This document shows, piece after piece, positions 1 through 5,698 of a DNA stretch of 6,403 nt (positions within the stretch are counted from its first letter, which is position 1; each line of letters starts with the position of its first letter). The notes below the pieces were generated by a model that ran no database searches, was not told the origin of the DNA, and saw only the letters and a list, made by a program, of their open reading frames with translations. The stretch spans positions 1 through 6,403 of the forward strand of contig JBBWWC010000193.1 in the NCBI GenBank assembly GCA_050256555.1, written 5' to 3'. This DNA is from UBA1146 sp050256555 (GTDB lineage: Bacteria; Planctomycetota; UBA8108; UBA1146). The translations under genes and the position numbers were made by a program.

Positions 1-970
1 CACTTTCGCGAAGAACCCCATTGAGATCTGCGACAGAAATCCCTCGCGTATTTTCAACACAGGTCAGAGAGATCGATTCGTACCCTTTCTCAGGGAACAA
101 CTGAAACTGTCTTTGAGCCCATTCTCTGGTCACCATCGCACGTTCCCGGTGGCCTCCATACCAGCGATCTTCATCGGCGAGAATCATCGCCAGGCGATCC
201 TTGAGCGCTTGCATCAGCGCAATCGTCGGGGTTGTCGGGGTCTGATTCTTTTTCCAGGACTTATGCATTCCCAGAACATCAAAGTAAGTGCCACGGTTCT
301 CAATTGTCGCAGCACGATCAAGGGCGCGCGCTGATACCTTGAGTAATGCGAGACCAGGCGGCAACGCAAGAGCCTTCTGACTACCAGTGACGAGATAGTC
401 GACCGTTGCAAGCTGATCAAAATAAATCTGCACAGCACCAGCACTCGTGATGGCATCTACCAGCAGAAATACATCATCCTGTTCTGCAACGACCTCAGCA
501 ATGTCGGACAAAGGACTCAGTACACCTGTGCTGGTCTCATTATGGACGATACAAACCGCATCGAAATCGCCTCGTGACAGTTCTTCGCGAACCAGCTCCG
601 GCTTGATGGCCTGCCCCCAGGGAACATCTACCCGGGTCGCCTTTTTACCATTGGCAATACAGATCTTGTAAAAACGCTCGCTGAAAGCTCCGTTGACAAA
701 GCATAGAGCATGGTCACGAACACCATTGCGAATCGCTGTTTCCATTCCTCCAGTGCCAGAAGAGGTCAACACATAGACTGGATCTTCGGTCCGGAAAAAC
801 TTCTGAGCGTCTCGATGAAGAACCTCGCCTAGCTCAGAAAACTCAGGTGCGCGGTGCCCGATCATCGGACGAGTCATGGCATCGAGAATCTCCTTCTCGA
901 CCTCCACTGGACCTGGAATAAAAAGTCGAGGTACGTCTCTTTTTACTGGGTGATCGTCAATGGTTCTCAT
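1..970 (-). CDS. Class V PLP-dependent aminotransferase (alanine-glyoxylate/serine-pyruvate type), C-terminus cut by window edge
   Basis: Predicted cytosolic PLP enzyme moving an amino group between an amino acid (serine, alanine or phosphoserine are typical) and a 2-oxo acid. I translated 323 codons from the ATG at 970 without a stop; the family is usually about 360-390 residues, so the C-terminal tail is missing. Visible family marks are FIPGPVEV (17-24), GHRAPEF (38-44), the phosphate-binding SSGTGG (70-75), HNETSTG (143-149), the aspartate contacting the pyridine nitrogen in DAITSAG (D172), the Schiff-base lysine in TGSQKALALPPG (K199), and TPTTPT (244-249). The start is set by a strong GAGGAGGA ribosome site six bases upstream and by the ATGA overlap with the DUF1015 gene. 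The family is certain. The substrate is not: the context favours serine/phosphoserine metabolism, but alanine-glyoxylate or serine-glyoxylate exchange is equally compatible with the motifs. Confidence 0.93.
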   Translation of the reverse strand, partial: MRTIDDHPVKRDVPRLFIPGPVEVEKEILDAMTRPMIGHRAPEFSELGEVLHRDAQKFFRTEDPVYVLTSSGTGGMETAIRNGVRDHALCFVNGAFSERFYKICIANGKKATRVDVPWGQAIKPELVREELSRGDFDAVCIVHNETSTGVLSPLSDIAEVVAEQDDVFLLVDAITSAGAVQIYFDQLATVDYLVTGSQKALALPPGLALLKVSARALDRAATIENRGTYFDVLGMHKSWKKNQTPTTPTIALMQALKDRLAMILADEDRWYGGHRERAMVTREWAQRQFQLFPEKGYESISLTCVENTRGISVADLNGVLRES

Positions 971-2145
971 CTGGGGTCCTCCTCATCGATGAATCGTGCA
1001 ACTAATCCTGTAGATATCTTGGGTTCAAAGAAAGTCGTCTTGGGCGGAAAGATCTCACCGGCAAGAACTCGGGTCCAGAACTCATCTCTTCCAACCGGTG
1101 GAAGAAAACAGAAGACTCCCAGTTCGCACTCATTGAGAAGCTCCTGGCCTTCTTGTTTCTGATGCGGAGTCGCTGGAGCACCAAGATCACCGATTTCGTC
1201 GACCGCAGCCTGAAGACGTCGAGCCAGGGTCGGCCTTGTCGAATCCTGTCGACAATGGAGCGTTACGGCACCACCTCCGGGAATCTCGATGCTCCAGGGA
1301 TCACCTTCACCATCATCGAGGGCCGCTACCAGTTGGTCTCTGACCTGCTCCGATGAAAGATCCATGTCCGAATTCCAGGTCCAAACCCTGTGCGTAGGAC
1401 GAATCTTCAAACCTGGTTGATGAAGATCACAGAGAAACGCCAGTACCAGCTTGGCTCCGGGAAACTCGGCTTCTTCGCCGAGTGTCATGGCAGTGGTGTA
1501 ACGATGGTGCCCATCGGCGACCGCCGATGGAATCGGCTCCAGACGAGCTTCCAGCTCGGCCACCAGCTCTGGATCATCGATGCGTCGCAAGACGTGAACA
1601 TCATCATTCCAGTCCGGCTGTTCAAAAAGTAGCTCTCCTGCCTCGACACCAACGCCGATCTCGGACAGGACTTTCTCCAGTCCTTCACAAGTCAACATCA
1701 CGACCCCCGTATCAATGGTCGTACATCGAGCTTGCTCCACCAGTCGCTTGACAGTGTGCGGACGAATCTCTTCATGCCGAAGAACACCCTGGCCCCATGG
1801 AAGCGCCTCGACAGCAGCGAGGATTCCCTGAAGAACACTATCTTCTCCCGATTCGTTACGGTAACGAACTTCGTATCGGTAGAAGCTAGGCTTCTCATCA
1901 CGAAGCAACCGCTCCTCGGAAAAAGCCGTTCGGAGAGCATCCCCGCAACCACGATAAACTTCATCGTCGAGATCACCATCGGGGGTTTCGCCGAGAATCC
2001 ACCGGACAGCATTGTGCGGCGAATGATCGAGCAATTGGCGATGGAGCTGTGGTGAGATCACGTCATACGGCGGGCAGATCACCTCGCCAGGGTTCAACTG
2101 TTCCGGTTGGACTCGTAATCCACGGATCGCTTTCATTCGTGGCAA
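967..2145 (-). CDS. DUF1015 family protein, possible phosphate-transfer enzyme linked to serine metabolism
   Basis: A 392-residue soluble protein matching DUF1015 along its length. Visible are PPYDVIS (25-31) near the N-terminus, the basic segment RHEEIRPHTVKR (123-134), the signature ADGHHRYTTAM (210-220), RPTHRV (249-254) and the C-terminal FPPKTTFFEPKISTGLV (366-382), which is the conserved end of the family. Its biochemical role is not settled to my knowledge. The DGHHR sequence resembles the phosphate-handling DGHTR of the free serine kinase SerK and related motifs of the ParB/sulfiredoxin fold, so a kinase- or phosphatase-like reaction is a reasonable inference. The start is TTG at 2145: GGAGG lies 8 bases before it but 17 before the next in-frame ATG (2136). 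It begins 3 bases after the alpha-toroid gene and overlaps the aminotransferase by 4, implying coordinated synthesis. There is no signal peptide or membrane segment. Confidence 0.9.
   Translation of the reverse strand: MPRMKAIRGLRVQPEQLNPGEVICPPYDVISPQLHRQLLDHSPHNAVRWILGETPDGDLDDEVYRGCGDALRTAFSEERLLRDEKPSFYRYEVRYRNESGEDSVLQGILAAVEALPWGQGVLRHEEIRPHTVKRLVEQARCTTIDTGVVMLTCEGLEKVLSEIGVGVEAGELLFEQPDWNDDVHVLRRIDDPELVAELEARLEPIPSAVADGHHRYTTAMTLGEEAEFPGAKLVLAFLCDLHQPGLKIRPTHRVWTWNSDMDLSSEQVRDQLVAALDDGEGDPWSIEIPGGGAVTLHCRQDSTRPTLARRLQAAVDEIGDLGAPATPHQKQEGQELLNECELGVFCFLPPVGRDEFWTRVLAGEIFPPKTTFFEPKISTGLVARFIDEEDPR
977..984 (-). promoter_or_regulatory. Ribosome binding site of the aminotransferase, inside the DUF1015 gene
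   Basis: On the minus strand GAGGAGGA lies six bases before the ATG at 970 and within the last codons of the DUF1015 gene. The start and the upstream stop share ATGA (970-967), the usual arrangement for translational coupling by terminating ribosomes. This decides the start of the aminotransferase. Confidence 0.8.
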
Positions 2146-2148
2146 GGT

Positions 2149-3387
2149 TCAATCCTCCAAATTCTTGTAGCAAATATTCAGCGCCTGCAGTGCATAGGAG
2201 GAGGCGAGGATGGGGTCACCCTCCCACCAACGATCTACTTCATTGGTCCATGACCCATCGGACGCTTGCCTTGACAGCAAAGCACCGGCAATCTCCTGAG
2301 CCCAGATATGCTGCGTTCCAGTAGAATCGGTCAAAACCGGTTCACCAAGGACTTCCAGCGTACGAGCCATCACTGCCAGGTAATAGTAGTACCCCATCTG
2401 TCCGCGTGAAGCATTTAAAGGGGTCGCCATTCCGGGATTTTCATCGACCGTCCAGTGCTCACTGATCCAGCCGATAGCGGCCTGGATACGCGGATCGTCC
2501 GGTTCAAGACCGGCGTAAATGAGCGACTTCACGGCTGCATACGTCATCGATCCATAGGAGGAGAAAGCCTGACTGCCGTCTTCGTTAACGACTGTCCCTG
2601 CTTTCGACTCGCCAGGATGATAATAAAAGCCACCGTCTCCTGTCGAGACCTGCTTCTTTCCATCGAGGGCATCATTCGACGCCTCATGATTCTGACACCG
2701 TGAAATAAAGAGACTCGCCCGGCGCCAAACATCCGAATCCTCCGAGAGGCCCGCAGCACGAAGTGCCTCCAGGGCCAGCTGCGTATTACTGAGATCGGGA
2801 CGTCGATCGCTGCCGTAACCGATGCCGCCAAAGGAATTGATATGCGACTTGGCATCGTAAGGAACTGGCTTGGACTCCTCCGAACACTGGATTCCGGCGA
2901 TGTAATCGCGCATCCGTGCCACTTCGGCACTGTAGCGAGGTTCCGTTCGTCCACTGTCGAGAGCAGTCAAGGCAAGGATCGTGACCGCTGTCTTGTAATT
3001 CATCAGTCCCTGATCAGGAACATACACACCACCATCTTTTTGCTGATGGGAAAGCAGGTTCTTGACCGCAGAAGAAATGAAAGGGCCATCCTCTTCGCGA
3101 TAAGCACGCGGACTATCGATGATGGATTTCAATGCCATCGCCGTGATCCCCGGATCACCTGCAAAAGAACCCCATGAACCATCCGGACGTTGATGATCGA
3201 TGATCCAGTTCGCACCACGATCGATCACCGATTTCAGGGCGTTGCGATCGATGGACTGACTGCGAGTCGTTTCCTTCTCACCAGTTTCCTGGGCCAGTAG
3301 CGGCGTGCAAAAGAAGAAGCATAAAAGTAACGATAAGCCCAGCATCGAATCGGTCATACCTGACCCCGAGAGCAAGCAATTTCTCAT
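2149..3387 (-). CDS. Exported alpha-toroid protein with prenyltransferase/squalene-oxidase repeats
   Basis: A 412-residue protein with a hydrophobic N-terminal segment (about 15-32, MLGLSLLLCFFFCTPLLA) that looks like a signal peptide with likely cleavage before QETGE. The rest consists of repeats typical of the alpha/alpha toroid of terpene cyclases and prenyltransferases: HQRPDGSWG (65-73), HQQKDGGVYVP (114-124), GGIGYGSDRRPDLSNTQLALEAL (187-209), STGDGGFYYHP (248-258), SYGSMTYAAVKSLIYAG (277-293) and RQASDGSW with WWEGDPILASSYALQAL (373-403). I do not see the DxDD acid motif of class II terpene cyclases, and an exported location argues against hopanoid cyclisation, so the fold is clear but activity is unknown. 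A binding or structural role, or polysaccharide-lyase-like chemistry, is possible. The start at 3387 has AAGG eight bases upstream; ATGs at 3357 or 3345 would give a more conventional signal peptide. It lies 29 bases after the YdjY gene. Confidence 0.85.
   Translation of the reverse strand: MRNCLLSGSGMTDSMLGLSLLLCFFFCTPLLAQETGEKETTRSQSIDRNALKSVIDRGANWIIDHQRPDGSWGSFAGDPGITAMALKSIIDSPRAYREEDGPFISSAVKNLLSHQQKDGGVYVPDQGLMNYKTAVTILALTALDSGRTEPRYSAEVARMRDYIAGIQCSEESKPVPYDAKSHINSFGGIGYGSDRRPDLSNTQLALEALRAAGLSEDSDVWRRASLFISRCQNHEASNDALDGKKQVSTGDGGFYYHPGESKAGTVVNEDGSQAFSSYGSMTYAAVKSLIYAGLEPDDPRIQAAIGWISEHWTVDENPGMATPLNASRGQMGYYYYLAVMARTLEVLGEPVLTDSTGTQHIWAQEIAGALLSRQASDGSWTNEVDRWWEGDPILASSYALQALNICYKNLED
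2154..2158 (-). promoter_or_regulatory. Ribosome binding site that selects a TTG start for the DUF1015 gene
   Basis: GGAGG on the minus strand is formed by the last codons of the alpha-toroid gene. It is 8 bases from the TTG at 2145 and 17 from the ATG at 2136, so the TTG, adding three residues (MPR), is preferred. The upstream TGA stop (2151-2149) falls between this site and the start, so the same ribosomes could re-initiate. Confidence 0.65.
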
Positions 3388-3416
3388 CCACTCAACCTTT
3401 CCGAACTTCTGATCGT

Positions 3417-4226
3417 TCAGCCTTCTTCAGGATCTGCGGTCTCATTCTGTCCTGTTTCGCCACGCGGTGGTAATTCCATCCGGATCGCACCGGGGTCTAT
3501 ATCCCCTGGTAGAGCACGACGAAACAACAGGGTTACTGGCGGAGGATCGTCTCTACGATGTTGAGGCAAAACATCCGTGTAAGCGAAATAGTCACCGTCC
3601 GGGTAGGGTAATGCCAGCGGATTGTCGAGGATTGCCCAGGGTCGATGACTTAACGAAATCAGCTCCCCGGTCACTCGAGCCATGAACTCTTCTGCCGGCT
3701 TCGCCCCTTCCGGTGCACCAGGAGGTGGATCCAGTACCAGAAATCCGGAAGCCGTAAAGGCGAAGCCGCAACGAACCATCTCTCGCTCCATCGGGGCATT
3801 GACGATGCAACGCTCCACGCGAATCGTACGAGTCAGGTCCCGGCCCTCCGCATCTTTGACCCCAAAACGTAATGAGATGACCAATCGATCTCCGCCGTCG
3901 AGCGGCCCCAGATCCATTTCGCTTTCTGGACTTCTTGATTCCTTGATATTCAACAACATCAAAGCGGCCTGGAGTTGCGCGGGATCTCCGTCAAGTCCGA
4001 TCAGCGTCTCGTGGGATTTGGTTCCTGGAAGACAGGCCAGATACTCGATAAAACCGCCAACGACATTGAAGTAGCCATCAGCCTCGACCGTCTTGGAGGC
4101 TGGGAAATAACGATTTTCCCCGATCTGAATCGGGTCGATCGACAGCGGTTCGCTACCGGGAAGAACGTCTACGGGCATGCCGTAGAGCGCCGCGGTGATA
4201 ACCACTAACAAACAACTGGATGACAT
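3417..4226 (-). CDS. YdjY-domain exported protein, first gene of the minus-strand operon
   Basis: A 269-residue protein. After a short hydrophobic N-terminus (about 5-18, CLLVVITAALYGMP) it has a YdjY domain: a beta strand with ASKTVEADGYFNVVGGFIEY (43-62), then LACLPGTKSHETLIGLDGDP (63-82) and an alpha-helical LQAALMLLN (85-93). A second half contains IVNAPMER (141-148), RCGFAFTASGFL (152-163), GELISLSHRPWAILDNPLA (187-205) and PYPDGDYF (207-214). The tail is proline- and acid-rich. YdjY has no established function; such proteins are common in planctomycetes, usually predicted as exported or membrane-anchored. I chose ATG 4226 because GGAG sits six bases upstream. A TTG at 4241 would add five residues but has no ribosome site, and an in-frame TGA stands at 4250. 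The putative signal lacks a positively charged N-region, so export is likely but not certain. Confidence 0.82.
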   Translation of the reverse strand: MSSSCLLVVITAALYGMPVDVLPGSEPLSIDPIQIGENRYFPASKTVEADGYFNVVGGFIEYLACLPGTKSHETLIGLDGDPAQLQAALMLLNIKESRSPESEMDLGPLDGGDRLVISLRFGVKDAEGRDLTRTIRVERCIVNAPMEREMVRCGFAFTASGFLVLDPPPGAPEGAKPAEEFMARVTGELISLSHRPWAILDNPLALPYPDGDYFAYTDVLPQHRRDDPPPVTLLFRRALPGDIDPGAIRMELPPRGETGQNETADPEEG

Positions 4227-4524
4227 GGCGAACTCCAACAAAGATGATCATCTCATGCCGCAACGCCCTTGTCCAACAGACCAGCCATGCTGAGGACCAC
4301 TCAAAATCACCTTTCAGGGCTCTTGGCGACCTGCAAGAGACACCCCCAGCCCCCTTCATGACGCCCTGCATAGCTTTCCGGTTCCGGCAAAGATACCCTC
4401 CAACACCACCCGACCGGCCCGCCAGTAGTCTTCCTGAGGTTGCAGAAATCGTCTGCTCCCGATAGCCTTCTCGGTGTGCTGTGAATGAATCCCCTTTCCC
4501 GTCCCTTTCACGAGTGGAGATCCG
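4227..4524. other. Divergent intergenic region expected to hold promoters in both directions
   Basis: These 298 bases separate two genes transcribed away from each other, so both promoters should lie here. I see no convincing gene: open frames crossing it lack ribosome sites and family resemblance. For the minus strand, TTGGAC (4276-4271) stands 18 bases from GATGAT (4252-4247), a weak sigma70-like pair. For the plus strand, TTGCAG (4440-4445) stands 17 bases from TAGCCT (4463-4468), weaker still. A direct doubling of TTCCGG lies at about 4376-4387. The plus-strand ribosome site is GGAG at 4516-4519, five bases before the ATG. No strong hairpin, riboswitch-like fold or terminator was recognised by eye. 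Confidence 0.5.
4242..4253. promoter_or_regulatory. Perfect 12-base palindrome upstream of the YdjY gene, candidate operator
   Basis: AGATGATCATCT reads identically on both strands and ends 16 bases before the YdjY start codon, just upstream of its ribosome site. This position suits an operator or an element at the transcript start. It overlaps the weak candidate -10 given for the intergenic region. A short palindrome can arise by chance, and GATC-containing words are frequent in this window, so the assignment is tentative. Confidence 0.25.
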
Positions 4525-5664
4525 ATGAAATCAGAGCCCCAGCCGGCCTCTGAGAAAGCGCCCGGAAAGCCGGGCCGCTGGAGCATCGTGATCGAGATCG
4601 AAGCGGGAATCTTGCGCCTTCCGGTGGCTCGTATCGATGAGCGTGAAGTTCTTCTCGACACTCCCGTCCGGCTGAAAGTCGGTGACCGATTCGAGCTGAT
4701 CGTCGAACGACCCGATGGCCATGCAGACCTGATTCACGCCGAGGTAGTTCAGCGAAGCAAGGCCGGCCTCTTGATGAGATGGACGCCATCTCATCCACGT
4801 GAAATGGCCGCACTCGAAAAACTGTTCTCGTCAGGCACATCGTTACAAGAACACCCGGATATTGAATCGGCATTACGATCGAGATCGCGGTTGGTCAGAA
4901 CTTCAGCCATCGCTGCGCAACGTGATAGTGTCCGGGTTCTGAACCTCTCCGCCATCAAAGATCTCATCCAGGATGCGGTCGAAGATGCCGTCAGAGAAAG
5001 CGGCCGCTCTCTCGATGAAGCAGATCTTCAGGAGCTCATCGAGAAATCAGAAACGGGTTTCAGGGAACGGCTCGCCCAGTTCGAAGATGAGAAAGCAGAT
5101 CTTCAGTCAAGAATCCACGGAATCTCAAATCGATTTGAACGAGCACAGGAACTACTCCAACGAGAAAGAAACAGGGAAGTGAATCGCGACCGGTTCACAC
5201 TGTCTGAATCGACCATCGGAGAACTCGAACGATCCTTTGAGACCATCATTGACGAAGCCGTTGCCACACGAGATGTCGGTCCCTCCTTTGAAACCGAGCT
5301 GCGGGAGGTGATGGAAAAGTGTCTAGATTCGGAAAGAGATCGAGTACGAGACCTCGAAGAAAAAGCCCGCAGCGAAAATATCGAACTCCTGGAGCGAAAG
5401 ATTGGGCGCCTGGCCAAAAATCTTGACGAGGCTCGAACCGATCGAGACCAGGCCCGGGAAGCGGTTCGAAGGGCAGAATCTCGTGAATCGATGACACCCC
5501 TGGCTGGCGCGATCGACCGCATCAAGGCCACCAGCCCTGATGATTCACAGGCCACTCGCCGCCACAGCTTGCTGCTCGATCTGGTTCAAGAGAATCGCGA
5601 CCTTCGTCAGAAGCTCGCCAGTGAAAATAAACAGTTAAAGATCACCGAGAAGGGTTCTGCCTGA
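4525..5664 (+). CDS. PilZ-like domain protein with long coiled-coil tail, likely partner of the MamK-like actin
   Basis: A 379-residue, highly charged, soluble protein that I do not recognise as a named gene. Residues about 19-102 look like a PilZ-type beta-barrel: alternating strands, LKVGDRFELIVERPDG (50-65), a later strand HAEVVQRSKAGLLMRW (71-86) and a closing helix EMAALEKLF (93-101). The RxxxR and D/NxSxxG motifs needed to bind cyclic di-GMP are not visible, so nucleotide binding is doubtful. A linker leads to an acidic helical segment (143-185, with DLIQDAVEDAV and DLQELIEKSE) and then coiled coil: about 180-220, 255-320 and 346-372, rich in E, R, L and D. ADLQ recurs 25 residues apart (167 and 191). 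There is no signal peptide or membrane helix. The start is set by GGAG five bases upstream, and the gene ends in tandem stops TGA TAA. The actin gene follows after 34 bases, so a filament adaptor or organiser role is inferred. Confidence 0.85.
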   Translation: MKSEPQPASEKAPGKPGRWSIVIEIEAGILRLPVARIDEREVLLDTPVRLKVGDRFELIVERPDGHADLIHAEVVQRSKAGLLMRWTPSHPREMAALEKLFSSGTSLQEHPDIESALRSRSRLVRTSAIAAQRDSVRVLNLSAIKDLIQDAVEDAVRESGRSLDEADLQELIEKSETGFRERLAQFEDEKADLQSRIHGISNRFERAQELLQRERNREVNRDRFTLSESTIGELERSFETIIDEAVATRDVGPSFETELREVMEKCLDSERDRVRDLEEKARSENIELLERKIGRLAKNLDEARTDRDQAREAVRRAESRESMTPLAGAIDRIKATSPDDSQATRRHSLLLDLVQENRDLRQKLASENKQLKITEKGSA

Positions 5665-5682
5665 TAAGGTAATGCCACTTCG

Positions 5683-5692
5683 AGGAGGAGGA
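5683..5692 (+). promoter_or_regulatory. Very strong ribosome binding site of the MamK-like actin gene
   Basis: AGGAGGAGGA lies six bases before the ATG at 5699, in the 34-base gap after the coiled-coil gene. It is the longest anti-Shine-Dalgarno match on the plus strand of this window, whereas the preceding gene has only GGAG. This suggests the actin is made in excess over its upstream partner from the same transcript, as filament proteins often are. Confidence 0.75.
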
Positions 5693-5698
5693 ATAATC

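Noticed and set aside
854..1162. Plus-strand open frame of 102 codons spanning the aminotransferase/DUF1015 junction
   Set aside because: It is antisense to two genes supported by motifs and a ribosome site, and its product resembles nothing.
2544..2954. 136-codon open frame on the minus strand in another frame
   Set aside because: It sits wholly inside the alpha-toroid gene and lacks recognisable motifs.
3189..3260. Cluster of CGATC/GATCGAT words that looked like a repeat array
   Set aside because: The words encode repeated Ile-Asp-Arg/His residues in the alpha-toroid protein (SIDRN, VIDRG, IIDHQ) and have irregular spacing, so coding explains them.
3682..4074. 130-codon open frame on the plus strand
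   Set aside because: It is antisense to the YdjY gene, whose reading frame has clear domain motifs. The plus-strand product has low-complexity S/P/R composition.
4356..4661. Minus-strand open frame crossing the divergent intergenic region
   Set aside because: It overlaps the start of the PilZ-like gene antisense and has no family resemblance. The Arg/Ser-rich product looks like a shadow.
5019..5106. Direct repeat of 13 bases (AGCAGATCTTCAG at 5019-5031 and 5094-5106)
   Set aside because: Both copies encode ADLQ in the same frame within the coiled coil, 25 residues apart. This is best read as coiled-coil sequence similarity, not a mobile or regulatory repeat.
5103..5555. Long open frame (150 codons) on the minus strand, rich in Ser and Arg
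   Set aside because: It lies antisense to the coiled-coil gene. Its S/R-rich composition is the mirror of E/R-rich codons, and it has no family resemblance.
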